Shown here: piece by piece, positions 34,535-44,033 of the stretch
How positions within the stretch are numbered: the stretch's first letter is position 1
How the letters are laid out: every line of letters begins with the position of its first letter
From: Methylophilus medardensis
Lineage (GTDB): Bacteria > Pseudomonadota > Gammaproteobacteria > Burkholderiales > Methylophilaceae
DNA: 64,000 nucleotides
Direction: 5' to 3' (one strand)
Assembly: GCF_006363915.1 (NCBI RefSeq)
Contig: NZ_CP040946.1
Program-made: the position numbers and the translations under genes
Notes under the pieces: model-generated
What the model was told of the DNA's origin: nothing
Databases searched by the model: none
What the model saw: the letters and a program-made list of their open reading frames with translations, nothing else

Positions 34535-35653
34535 TTAATACCTGATGCGCGTACGCGGCTTGTGATTTGGGGGGGCGCCAAGCGAAACGGTAAAAGGATG
34601 CACGGTGATGGTTTGCCGCGTCGCAGTTTGGATACGCACGCGCCACTCCCCCGCCGTCAGATTGGTTTTGTAGGTATACCCGCGATAGCCGCTGTCACGC
34701 CCGCCCGCTAACGAAAAGCCCGGGGTTGAGACACTCACCCACTCGCCGCGCACCCGCTGCTGCCAATCGTGCAATAGCTGCGTATGCAGGCCTTGAGGTG
34801 CAAACACCGCCGAAAAACACACTAAGCGCTGACCGGGTTGCAGATAGAAATGGTCACTATTCACCCGCCAAAACTGCCACCAAGGCGATTTATCGACGGT
34901 CATCCAATACCCTTCCGGAGACTTTTCGAGATCATAGGCCACCACCACGGCCTGCTTGACCAGCGGCACAGGCGGAATCATATCGGCACGATAAGCCACC
35001 ATAAGTAAACCAGCAATCACCCATACTGGCCAAATACGTCCAGCATGCTGAGGGGCTTTCTGATACAACAGGTAAGTGACCGTGGCGCCCAACAATGTGC
35101 TCAAATAGAACCAAGCTGCATGCACACTACCGAGCAAAAATGGAAACGCAAAATTACTCCATAAAATGGTACATAACCCAAACATACTCCAGCACAAACT
35201 CAAGCGGCGATATTCCCCCTCCATAAACTCGTTCGCCACTAACAAAATGCCTAAAATCAGTGTCACCACCCACGCTAGGCCATAACTCGAACTTTTAAAA
35301 TAAAGAATAAACAAGGCACTGAGCAAACTACCGAACAGAAACTGCAATATCCAATAGGGCCAATCTTGCACCGGCCAGTTGGAAACTCTTTTTTGTAACC
35401 ACGCCCAGCGCAGCAAGCGTTCCCCCATCCGACGCATGGCAGAAGAAGGCGCTGCCAGTTGATGCATCAAGAAAGCGGCTACCAGCAGATACAGCGCAAA
35501 AATAGCCATGTCAGATAAGTTCACCTTTTTGCCTATGGTCATGGCATCCCAGATAAATCCGCCTACAAAAAAAGAAATCGGCAACAGCATGCGACTGCGC
35601 GCCAGCCAACGTGCGCGTTTTGAAGGATTTTCAGGGTTTGTGGCAGAGTCCAT
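34535..35653 (-). CDS. Membrane protein with C-terminal DUF2914
   Basis: A 372-residue protein. The first ~230 residues form six to eight membrane helices (e.g. MAIFALYLLVAAFLMHQLAA; LYFKSSSYGLAWVVTLILGI), a DUF5924-type region. The last ~120 residues are a soluble DUF2914 domain (VCFSAVFAPQG, SLAGGRDSGYRGYTYKTNL, GEWRVRIQT). The function is not known. Confidence 0.75.
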   Translation of the reverse strand: MDSATNPENPSKRARWLARSRMLLPISFFVGGFIWDAMTIGKKVNLSDMAIFALYLLVAAFLMHQLAAPSSAMRRMGERLLRWAWLQKRVSNWPVQDWPYWILQFLFGSLLSALFILYFKSSSYGLAWVVTLILGILLVANEFMEGEYRRLSLCWSMFGLCTILWSNFAFPFLLGSVHAAWFYLSTLLGATVTYLLYQKAPQHAGRIWPVWVIAGLLMVAYRADMIPPVPLVKQAVVVAYDLEKSPEGYWMTVDKSPWWQFWRVNSDHFYLQPGQRLVCFSAVFAPQGLHTQLLHDWQQRVRGEWVSVSTPGFSLAGGRDSGYRGYTYKTNLTAGEWRVRIQTATRQTITVHPFTVSLGAPPNHKPRTRIRY

Positions 35654-35874
35654 AGCGGTAAATCATTGAAATAATCAGAATCGTCACATTTTTATCACAG
35701 ATGCAGCCTGACCGACGATTATTTTAAGAGGGGAATGGCAAACTTTCTTTGATTATCAAATGGAGCCTGCTAAAATTTAAGTTATCTTAAGAAAAGTCCG
35801 ATAACTATCAATATAGGTAAGATTTCCTTTGCGCAAATGTTCCACACAGGCTTAACCCTCACTCACTGATCAGC

Positions 35875-38109
35875 ATGCGAGCATTCGTCAGACAATTAAA
35901 ACAGAAAGTGACCGACATCAAGTCCATCAGTTATGAAACTGAGCAGGCTTTAATTCGCGTTGTTTTCGTTAGTTTTATTGCGCTTTACTTGCTAGTGAAT
36001 CACAGCAGCTATGAGCCCGTCCTACTCTGCCTGATTTATTTGTGTTTTGCTTTTTTGATGCTGCACAATATTTTGCAGCAGCCGCAAAAAAATGAAAAAC
36101 GCCAGTGGACAGCGATGATCATGGACATTACAGCCACCTCGCTTGAGCAGATGATTTCAGGCGCCATGGCGGGTGTATTTATCGGTATTTATTTGTGGCT
36201 GATCATTGGCTATGGTTTACGTTATGGCACAAAGTTTTTTAAAGGCTGCTATATCTTCAGCCTAATCGGTTTTAGTATCACCTTATACCTGAATCCTTAC
36301 TGGAATCAGCATCAACACTTGGCCTATGGCTTTTTGCTGACCTTGTTATTAATTCCGCCCCATGCATTGCGCCTACTCGTCAGGTTAGAAAAAGCCACCG
36401 AAGAGGCGGGGCAAGCCAACGAGGCCAAAACCAACTTTCTGTCCAACATCAGTCATGAAATGCGTACGCCTCTCAACGGTATTATCGGCGCGAGCGAGCT
36501 GATGGCTCAAACCAAACTTGACAGCAAGCAAACCGAACTCTTGAAAATGGTCGGCAATTCTGCCTCTAGCCTGAAAAAACTCATTAACGATGTGCTAGAT
36601 ATCAGCAAAATTGAAAAAGGCAAAGTCGAGCTTGAAGAGATTACGTTTTTCATGCCTGACCTCATTCAGCGCTTACAGCTGATGTTTCAAATTGAAGTTG
36701 AACGAAAACAGTTATGGCTGAGATTTCACCTAGATCCATTGGTGGAGCGCCACTACATTGGCAGCATGCATCACCTTGAGCAAATCCTAACCAATCTGGT
36801 CGCCAATGCGATTAAATTTACCCAACATGGCGGCGTAGATGTCGTGGTCAGCTTAATTCAAAGCAATGCAGATAAAAATACGCTCAATTTTAGTATTCGA
36901 GATACCGGGATTGGCATTCAGCATGCGGTGTTGCCACTGATATTTGACAGTTTTACACAAGCAGACAGCAGCATCACCAGACGCTATGGTGGCACCGGCC
37001 TCGGCACCTCGATTGCAAAACAATTAGTGGAGGTGATGGGTGGCAAAATCAGCGTGACCAGTCAAGAAAACGTTGGAACCACCTTTGTAGTCACCCTGCC
37101 CCTGACGCCCACCGCGGCGTTGCTACAACCTACGCCGAGTGACATTAATTTAGACAACCAGTCTAACGTGGTGCCTTTGAGCAGTCACACCCGATTCCGC
37201 AAGAAAATTCGCGTGCTGATTGCCGACGATAACATGGTCAACCGCTTGATTCTAAACGAAACACTACAAAAAATGCACTGCGTGGTGAAAGCGGTCGATC
37301 ATGGCGATGCTGCGCTAGATGCGCTGGAACATCATCAGTTTGATCTGATGATTCTAGACTACAACATGCCAGAAATGAATGGGCTGGAAGTCTTTAATAT
37401 CTACCATGCTTTGCCCGGGAGTAAACCGCTCAGAACGGTGATCTTGACTGCAGATGCGACCAAAACGACCCAAGAGCGTTGTTTACGCGCTGGCGTCTAT
37501 CAAGTGTTAACAAAACCGGTACTGTCACGGCAAATTCAACACTTGATTCAAGCGATTGCAGGCACGCTGGATACCGAGCATTTAGCCCAAGCAAGCCTCA
37601 GGCAGTCGAAGGCAGCGCTCACGACGCAAGACAACATTGACCTCTCTGCCTTTGAAAGCACCAGCGCAGAGGAGGCATTTTCTGTGCCTGGCACAGCGGC
37701 GCCTTTGCCAACAAAAAACATCCGAAACATCGTACCCATTGCTGAGCCTTTGATTGACCAAGATCGCATGGCGCACTTATTAAAGCTGGGTGGTAGCGAG
37801 GCCTTCCTGCATAAACTGATCACCGAGTTCATCGAGTCGACGGATGACCTCATGCGCAGACTGGCACCTACCTGTCTGGATTTGAACTTTGCGCAAACAC
37901 ACAAACTGGCGCATGAGTTGGCTGGGGAATCAGCCAATATGGGCTTGATTCCTCTGAGCAAACTCAGTCGCCGTTTATTGGGTTTGAGCATGGAGGATGC
38001 CCAGACTATTTCTGGCCTGTATCAAGATGTGGCTGATTGCTACGAAGAGACGCGTGCGCAGTTGCAACAACAGCGTAGCAAACTCTCATCCAAGCATTTA
38101 CATAAATAG
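35875..38109 (+). CDS. rpfC: RpfC-type hybrid sensor histidine kinase
   Basis: A 744-residue hybrid kinase. About five membrane helices fill residues 25-170, followed by the phosphoacceptor domain with His194 (SHEMRTPLN), ATPase motifs (NLVANAIKFTQ, DTGIGI, GGTGLGTSIAKQLVE), a receiver with Asp495 (LDYNMPEMNG) and a C-terminal Hpt domain with His680. The order is that of Xanthomonas RpfC, which senses diffusible signal factor. The Hpt core reads HELAG instead of the usual HxLKG. The convergent neighbour is an RpfF-like synthase, which supports the name. No rpfG is in the window. Confidence 0.83.
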   Translation: MRAFVRQLKQKVTDIKSISYETEQALIRVVFVSFIALYLLVNHSSYEPVLLCLIYLCFAFLMLHNILQQPQKNEKRQWTAMIMDITATSLEQMISGAMAGVFIGIYLWLIIGYGLRYGTKFFKGCYIFSLIGFSITLYLNPYWNQHQHLAYGFLLTLLLIPPHALRLLVRLEKATEEAGQANEAKTNFLSNISHEMRTPLNGIIGASELMAQTKLDSKQTELLKMVGNSASSLKKLINDVLDISKIEKGKVELEEITFFMPDLIQRLQLMFQIEVERKQLWLRFHLDPLVERHYIGSMHHLEQILTNLVANAIKFTQHGGVDVVVSLIQSNADKNTLNFSIRDTGIGIQHAVLPLIFDSFTQADSSITRRYGGTGLGTSIAKQLVEVMGGKISVTSQENVGTTFVVTLPLTPTAALLQPTPSDINLDNQSNVVPLSSHTRFRKKIRVLIADDNMVNRLILNETLQKMHCVVKAVDHGDAALDALEHHQFDLMILDYNMPEMNGLEVFNIYHALPGSKPLRTVILTADATKTTQERCLRAGVYQVLTKPVLSRQIQHLIQAIAGTLDTEHLAQASLRQSKAALTTQDNIDLSAFESTSAEEAFSVPGTAAPLPTKNIRNIVPIAEPLIDQDRMAHLLKLGGSEAFLHKLITEFIESTDDLMRRLAPTCLDLNFAQTHKLAHELAGESANMGLIPLSKLSRRLLGLSMEDAQTISGLYQDVADCYEETRAQLQQQRSKLSSKHLHK

Positions 38110-38133
38110 TCAGGCACGCTCCGTCACTCCGCA

Positions 38134-39105
38134 CTACTGGTTCACCGCAAAACTCTGCTGGGCCGCTTGCAATTCTGATGACTCATCCATCTTAGCCTCA
38201 TCCACCGTGGCCGTATCGGGAAACAAGCGCGACTGCGCGCGATAAAAACGATCCATCACCTTAAGATCGCGTTCAGATAAACGCAAAGCATTTTCGACCC
38301 ACACCTGTACGATGTCCTTAAGTTCGTCGTAGGTAAGCGGATTTATTCTGGACTTGGCTTTTTGCGCAGATAAAAAGCCCTCCGCACGTTTGTTATTTTT
38401 GTGTATGAAGTCGTGTACCGCTTGCTCACCTTCGCCTTCTTCCACCACCATATCAATCAAGCCCATTTCCAAGCATTGCGTTGCGGTATAACGCTCGCAA
38501 CCTAAGATCATCTTGTCAGCGATCGCTAGGCCCGCTTTGCGTGCGATAAAGCTATAGGCCCCCATGCCCGGAATCATGTTGAAAAATAATTCAGGAAAAC
38601 AAAATACGGCCTGTTTCTCAGCAATTAATACATCACTGGTCATGGCGGCTTCAATACCAGCGCCCAGCACTTCTCCTTGCAACAACGAAATTTTAGTCAC
38701 GTGCTCAAGTTCGAAGCGAAAAGCTCGCTGCGCCACAACATCAATACTCAACTTTGCATAAGCTTCAAGTTGCGCCCTATCTTGCTGACGAATGGCAGCT
38801 GCCATTTTTTGTAAATCGCCGCCCATGTTGAAATAGCCGGGAGTGGCTGAAGCAAACACCGAATAGCGAATCGGGACGATGTTGTCTTGCTCAACATGCA
38901 CATAGCCCCCACTGCGCTGAATATCCGCATGGTGTTGATATAAGTGTTTAAGTAAATCATGGTTGATGCAGGGAATGCGATTCGGCTGATGGATGTAACT
39001 CCATAGGGCCTGCTGCGTTGCATCAAAACGGCAAAAAACCTGACCGTAATCATGCGCCAATAAACGTTGTTGATAGTTAACCAAGCCTTGTTCAAACGGT
39101 TTCAT
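38134..39105 (-). CDS. rpfF: RpfF-type diffusible-signal-factor synthase (crotonase fold)
   Basis: A 323-residue enoyl-CoA hydratase/thioesterase-family protein with an extra N-terminal region and long C-terminus as in RpfF. Its core motifs are LLQGEVLGAGIEAAMTSDVL and FPELFFNMIPGMGAYSF, holding the two glutamates typical of the fold. RpfF makes cis-2-unsaturated fatty acid signals from acyl-ACP. I chose the ATG at 39105, which has AAGGAG six bases upstream, over one at 39123. It faces the RpfC-like sensor 24 bases away. Confidence 0.85.
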   Translation of the reverse strand: MKPFEQGLVNYQQRLLAHDYGQVFCRFDATQQALWSYIHQPNRIPCINHDLLKHLYQHHADIQRSGGYVHVEQDNIVPIRYSVFASATPGYFNMGGDLQKMAAAIRQQDRAQLEAYAKLSIDVVAQRAFRFELEHVTKISLLQGEVLGAGIEAAMTSDVLIAEKQAVFCFPELFFNMIPGMGAYSFIARKAGLAIADKMILGCERYTATQCLEMGLIDMVVEEGEGEQAVHDFIHKNNKRAEGFLSAQKAKSRINPLTYDELKDIVQVWVENALRLSERDLKVMDRFYRAQSRLFPDTATVDEAKMDESSELQAAQQSFAVNQ

Positions 39106-39265
39106 GCGCTTCTCCTTGGGCATTAAAAAATCTGTTGATGTTCATCAGAGGGATGACGATTTTATGCATCGCTGCATAGACGTCAGCCAATACATCATAA
39201 TCAAAACAGATGTGTGCCGTACGGACGAGCCTCAGGTTTTACAGTTGCAAGGATATGTGCGATCA

Positions 39266-39301
39266 AAAACATAAAGGGGGCAAGCGCCCCCTTTATGTTT
39301 T
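39266..39301 (-). terminator. Terminator after acnB
   Basis: A 15-bp perfect stem (AAACATAAAGGGGGC / GCCCCCTTTATGTTT) with a 4-base loop, A-rich on one side and T-rich on the other. It lies 18 bases past the acnB stop and also faces rpfF's upstream region. Confidence 0.92.
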
Positions 39302-39318
39302 GCTTAGATCAACAACGT

Positions 39319-41898
39319 TTAGGCTGTTTCTTGAATCGGAATAATTTTTTTCACATTTTCTAATGAGTGCGCATACTGACTCATTTGATTGAAATTGAGA
39401 TATTTGTAAATTTCTGCCGTATTGGTGAGTTTGCTCCCCAAGGTATCTAGATACTCTTGCACGGATGGCATGCGACCCAACTTGGCACAGACCGCGGCCA
39501 ATTCGGCAGAACCCAAGTACACACGCGCATCTTTGCCCATCCGGTTGTCAAAGTTACGGGTTGAAGTTGAGAATACCGTGGCTTTGTCGGCGACACGCGC
39601 CTGATTACCCATACACAAGGAGCAGCCTGGCACCTCGGTACGTGCGCCTGCCACACCAAAGGTCGAATACACGCCTTCAGCGCGCAATTGCGCTTCATCC
39701 ATACGGGTGGGTGGTGCGATCCACAATCGTGTCGGGAGCCCGCCTGCGCCTTCCAACACCTTTCCAGCGGCGCGATAATGGCCAATATTGGTCATGCAAC
39801 TACCAATAAAGACTTCGTCGATTTTGTCGCCCACCACGGCGGTTAACGGCTTGATATCATCGGGATCATTCGGGCACGCAACCAGCGGCTCCTTAATCTC
39901 ATTCAGATCAATTTCAATCACATGCGCATACTCGGCATCCGCATCTGGTTGCAACAGCTCAGGTTTTTCCAGCCAGGCTTTCATGCTAGCGATGCGGCGC
40001 TCTAAGGTACGCGCATCCGCATAGCCGTTTTCAATCATATTCTGCATCAACACGATGTTCGAGTTTAAAAACTCGATCACAGGCTCTTTATTGAGCAGCA
40101 CGGTACAGCCGTTGGCTGAGCGTTCCGCGGAGGCATCGGCCAGCTCAAACGCTTGTTCCACTTTTAAATCAGGCAATCCTTCGATTTCAAGCACGCGACC
40201 GTTAAACACATTCTTTTTGCCTTGTTTGCCGACGGTCAATGTGCCTTCTTGGATCGCTGCATACGGGATCGCATTCACCAAATCACGCAAGGTAATGCCG
40301 GGTTGCATTTCTCCTTTAAAGCGGACCAGCACTGACTCCGGCATATCTAACGGCATGGCCCCGGTGGCTGCAGCAAATGCCACCAAGCCCGAACCCGCCG
40401 GAAAACTGATGCCAATTGGAAAACGCGTATGCGAATCGCCGCCCGTGCCTACGGTATCAGGCAGAATCAAACGGTTTAACCACGAGTGGATCACGCCATC
40501 GCCGGCGCGTAAACTCACGCCGCCACGGCTCGACATAAACTCAGGCAACTCGTGTTGTAATTTGATATCCACAGGTTTGGGATAAGCAGCGGTATGACAA
40601 AAACTCTGCATCACTAAATCAGCGCTAAAACCAAGGCAAGCCAGCTCTTTCAACTCATCACGCGTCATGCCGCCAGTGGTATCTTGAGAGCCAACCGTCG
40701 TTGCTTTCGGTTCGCAATAAGTGCCCGGGCGCACACCGACACCCTCAGGTAAGCCACAGGCGCGACCCACCATTTTTTGCGCCAACGTGTAGCCTTTGCC
40801 GGTATCTTTGGCTGGCACAGCTTGGATAAATACGTCAGTCTCAGCCAGACCAAGCGCTTTGCGCGCATTCGATGTCAGACCCCGACCGATGATTAATGGA
40901 ATACGGCCACCAGCGCGCACTTCATCCGCCAGCGTGATGGGGTTCATTTCAAAGGTGGCTAATAGCGCACCCGCCTCTGACAACACCTGGCCTTCATAGG
41001 GTTTGATAATAATGACGTCACCCGTGTTCAACTTGGAGACATCACACTGAATGGGGAGGGCCCCAGAATCTTCAGCCGTATTAAAGAAAATGGGGGCAAT
41101 TTTATTGCCAATCACCACCCCGCCGGTACGTTTGTTAGGAATAAAAGGTATGTCATCGCCCATCCACCACTGCACAGAATTGATGGCCGACTTACGAGAA
41201 GAGCCAGTACCTACCACATCCCCCACATACGCCAGTGGCAACCCCTTTTGCTTCAATTGCTCTATGACGGACAAACCATCAGGCATGCGATTGACCAGCA
41301 TGGCTTTGGCATGCAATGGGATATCTGGACGGCTCCAAGCATCTTGTGCCGGACTCAAATCATCGGTATTGGTTTCGCCCTCGAGCTTAAATACAACGAC
41401 TTTGATCTCATCTTTTAAGGCAGGTTTAGTGGTAAACCATTCGGCATTGGCCCAAGACGTCATCAACGTCTTAGCATGCGGATTGCCTGCTTTCATTTTG
41501 GCATCCACATCATGAAAGGCATCAAACATCAAAATCGTTGTGGATAGTGCTTTCACCGCGTGCGCAGCCATCGGGCCATCTAATAAGGCAACCAATGCCT
41601 GCACATTGTAGCCACCAAGCATGGTGCCCAATAATTCAACTGCTTTTTCAGCGTTGAGCAATGGCGAAGTTGCCAAGCCATTGGCAACATCGGCCAAAAA
41701 TGCGGCCTTCACATAAGCTGCTTGATCTACGCCAGCCGGAATACGGTTTTCTAGCAGATTCAGTAATAAAGCTTCTTCACCAGCGGGTGGGGATTTTAGC
41801 AAAGTCACCAAGGCGGCGACTTGTTCCGCATTCAGCGGTAATGGAGGTAAGTTTTGCGCAGCGCGCTCTTTCACGTGGGTGTCGTATGCTTGTAACAT
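39319..41898 (-). CDS. acnB: Bifunctional aconitate hydratase 2 / 2-methylisocitrate dehydratase
   Basis: A 859-residue [4Fe-4S] enzyme. AcnB's N-terminal HEAT-like domain comes first (MLQAYDTHVKERAAQNLPPL), then the swivel domain, and at the C-terminus the cluster cysteines (FIGSCMTNIGHYRAAG and CSLCMGNQARV). It interconverts citrate and isocitrate and can hydrate 2-methyl-cis-aconitate. With prpB, prpC and prpD in the same cluster but no acnD/prpF, AcnB probably serves the methylcitrate cycle here. I chose the start at 41898 because upstream residues are not family-like. Confidence 0.95.
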   Translation of the reverse strand: MLQAYDTHVKERAAQNLPPLPLNAEQVAALVTLLKSPPAGEEALLLNLLENRIPAGVDQAAYVKAAFLADVANGLATSPLLNAEKAVELLGTMLGGYNVQALVALLDGPMAAHAVKALSTTILMFDAFHDVDAKMKAGNPHAKTLMTSWANAEWFTTKPALKDEIKVVVFKLEGETNTDDLSPAQDAWSRPDIPLHAKAMLVNRMPDGLSVIEQLKQKGLPLAYVGDVVGTGSSRKSAINSVQWWMGDDIPFIPNKRTGGVVIGNKIAPIFFNTAEDSGALPIQCDVSKLNTGDVIIIKPYEGQVLSEAGALLATFEMNPITLADEVRAGGRIPLIIGRGLTSNARKALGLAETDVFIQAVPAKDTGKGYTLAQKMVGRACGLPEGVGVRPGTYCEPKATTVGSQDTTGGMTRDELKELACLGFSADLVMQSFCHTAAYPKPVDIKLQHELPEFMSSRGGVSLRAGDGVIHSWLNRLILPDTVGTGGDSHTRFPIGISFPAGSGLVAFAAATGAMPLDMPESVLVRFKGEMQPGITLRDLVNAIPYAAIQEGTLTVGKQGKKNVFNGRVLEIEGLPDLKVEQAFELADASAERSANGCTVLLNKEPVIEFLNSNIVLMQNMIENGYADARTLERRIASMKAWLEKPELLQPDADAEYAHVIEIDLNEIKEPLVACPNDPDDIKPLTAVVGDKIDEVFIGSCMTNIGHYRAAGKVLEGAGGLPTRLWIAPPTRMDEAQLRAEGVYSTFGVAGARTEVPGCSLCMGNQARVADKATVFSTSTRNFDNRMGKDARVYLGSAELAAVCAKLGRMPSVQEYLDTLGSKLTNTAEIYKYLNFNQMSQYAHSLENVKKIIPIQETA

Positions 41899-42079
41899 GA
41901 TGTAGGCTCTATCAATAAAACAAAAAACGGGGAATGGGTCGGTGTTAAACACTGACCGCGAGGATTTCTTCTCGCTTGATTATAATGCAGTCCACGCAGC
42001 AGAATGTTAAATGCTTGTAACATTCCGGCAATTGATCAAAATGACAGCCGCCCACAGCAACAAAACAACATGGTTTGCG

Positions 42080-42412
42080 CTAGCGCGTACTGTCTCCATA
42101 TAACGATTTGGCAAATGGGGTACTGCAACTTTTACCGTATGCAGACGATTCCCATTTGTCTAGCAATTCTTTTTGATAGCCTTTGCCATGTTGTTTTTCT
42201 AAGTAGGCTCTTACCTCAAACACATCGGCAAAGCCGTTGTGATCACTATCCATTAAGGCCACTTGATCTTCCACTGATGGCCCGCTATAAAGGCCATTAC
42301 GGTCCGTAAAATATTCGAGTGCTGACTCGGCTTGCACAGACAGACTCAGCCCCAATATCAGCCAGCCTAGGGCTGCTGAGATTCCCATTGTCCAACGATT
42401 CATTTTTATCAT
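42080..42412 (-). CDS. Small secreted EF-hand protein
   Basis: A 110-residue protein with a signal peptide (WTMGISAALGWLILGLSLS, then VQAES) and one EF-hand calcium loop, DSDHNGFADVFE, in the helix-loop-helix MDSDHNGFADVFEVRAYLE. A ribosome site (GGAG) precedes the ATG. It lies between fumarase and acnB but probably has no metabolic role. No close family is recognised. Confidence 0.72.
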   Translation of the reverse strand: MIKMNRWTMGISAALGWLILGLSLSVQAESALEYFTDRNGLYSGPSVEDQVALMDSDHNGFADVFEVRAYLEKQHGKGYQKELLDKWESSAYGKSCSTPFAKSLYGDSTR

Positions 42413-42504
42413 ACCCGCTCCATGTTTACGCTTAGTAGTATGACGTATCTTTGATCAATTTGTATCCCGCCTCTGTGATCAGGCTCACATTGCAGACCGG
42501 TGAT

Positions 42505-44010
42505 TTAAACCGCATGCAGCGCAATGGTCTTTTTCCAATGGGCAGGCCCCGTCTGATGGACGGATTCTCCATCAGCACTCACCGCTACCGTGACGGGCAT
42601 ATCAACCACTTCAAATTCATAAATGGCCTCCATACCCAGCTCTTCAAACGCAAGAATGCGTGATTTTTTAATCGCCTTACTCACTAAATAGGCCGCCCCA
42701 CCAACCGCCATCAGATACACGGATTGGTGTTTTGCGATCTCGGCCAATGCCTCCTCACCGCGCTCGGCTTTACCGATCGAGCCAAGTAATCCGGTATTGA
42801 GCATCATATCGGTATAACTATCCATGCGGGTAGCGGTTGTCGGGCCTGCAGGACCGACCGCCTCGTCTCTGACCGCATCAACCGGGCCGACGTAATAAAT
42901 GAATTTATTGGTGAAATCCACCGGCAACGGCTCGCCGTTGGCAAGCATGGTTTGAATCCGTTTGTGGGCTGCATCACGGCCGGTCAATATCTTGCCGGTC
43001 AACAACAGGGTATCGCCCGTTTTCCAAGTTTGGGTTTCCTGCCGCGTAACGGTGTCAAGATTCACCCTTTTCGCTTGCGGGCTGGGGGCCCAGTGCACAT
43101 CTGGATAAATATCTGGGCTGGGCGGAGTCAGCATCGCAACGCCGGTGCCATCCAACGTAAAATGTACATGGCGCGTGGCGGCACAATTAGGAATAATCGC
43201 CACCGGCAAACTGGCAGCGTGGGTGGGATAATCAAGAATCTTAACATCCAGCACCGTGGTCAGGCCCCCTAAGCCTTGTGCACCAATGCCCAATTGATTG
43301 ACCTTTTCATAGAGCTCTAGGCGCAGTGCTTCAAGGCGATTTTGTGCCCCGCGTGCCTGTAATGCCTGAATATCAATCGGCGCCATCAGTGATTCTTTCG
43401 CCAGTAACATGGCTTTTTCTGCGCTACCGCCAATGCCAATGCCGAGCATACCCGGCGGGCACCAGCCCGCCCCCATTTCAGGCACCACCTTGAGCACCCA
43501 GTCGACGATGCTTTCATTCGGGTTGAGCATGGCCAATTTGGATTTATTCTCAGAACCGCCACCCTTGGCAGCGATCTGCACGTCTACCTGATCGCCTTTG
43601 ACCAGTTCAACATGCGTAATCGCTGGTGTATTGTCTTTGGTATTTTTACGCAAACCCGCGGGATCACTAACGATAGAAGCACGCAGGGTATTGTCGGGAT
43701 GCAAATACGCGCGGCGTACCCCTTCGTTCACCATCTCTTCGACCGACATATCCCCCTCAAAGCGCGCCTGCATGCCCACTTTGATAAACGCCACCACAAT
43801 ACCGGTGTCCTGGCACAACGGGCGCTTACCCTCCGCACACATGCGTGAATTGGTCAGAATCTGCGCAATCGCATCTTTGGCAGCCACCGAGGCTTCACGC
43901 TGATAAGCCGCGGCCAACGCCTGAATATAATCTTCAGGGTGGTAGTAAGAAATGTATTGCAATGCATCAGCAATACTCTCGATGAAATCTTGGGTTTTAA
44001 TCAGGGCCAT
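42505..44010 (-). CDS. fumA: Class I fumarate hydratase (possible mesaconase)
   Basis: A 501-residue, oxygen-sensitive [4Fe-4S] fumarase: cluster cysteines at CQDTG, GAGWCPPG and IPNCAATRHV; DNTPAITHVELV and GSENKSKLAML motifs; C-terminal beta domain (LTGKILTGRDAAHKR). It hydrates fumarate to malate. Some class I fumarases also hydrate mesaconate to citramalate, which would suit the neighbouring mesaconyl-CoA and CitE-like genes. Sequence alone cannot show this. I chose the ATG at 44010 over an upstream TTG. It lies 23 bases after the CoA ligase gene. Confidence 0.93.
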   Translation of the reverse strand: MALIKTQDFIESIADALQYISYYHPEDYIQALAAAYQREASVAAKDAIAQILTNSRMCAEGKRPLCQDTGIVVAFIKVGMQARFEGDMSVEEMVNEGVRRAYLHPDNTLRASIVSDPAGLRKNTKDNTPAITHVELVKGDQVDVQIAAKGGGSENKSKLAMLNPNESIVDWVLKVVPEMGAGWCPPGMLGIGIGGSAEKAMLLAKESLMAPIDIQALQARGAQNRLEALRLELYEKVNQLGIGAQGLGGLTTVLDVKILDYPTHAASLPVAIIPNCAATRHVHFTLDGTGVAMLTPPSPDIYPDVHWAPSPQAKRVNLDTVTRQETQTWKTGDTLLLTGKILTGRDAAHKRIQTMLANGEPLPVDFTNKFIYYVGPVDAVRDEAVGPAGPTTATRMDSYTDMMLNTGLLGSIGKAERGEEALAEIAKHQSVYLMAVGGAAYLVSKAIKKSRILAFEELGMEAIYEFEVVDMPVTVAVSADGESVHQTGPAHWKKTIALHAV

Positions 44011-44033
44011 GGGGATTCTTTCAGGCAATCACT

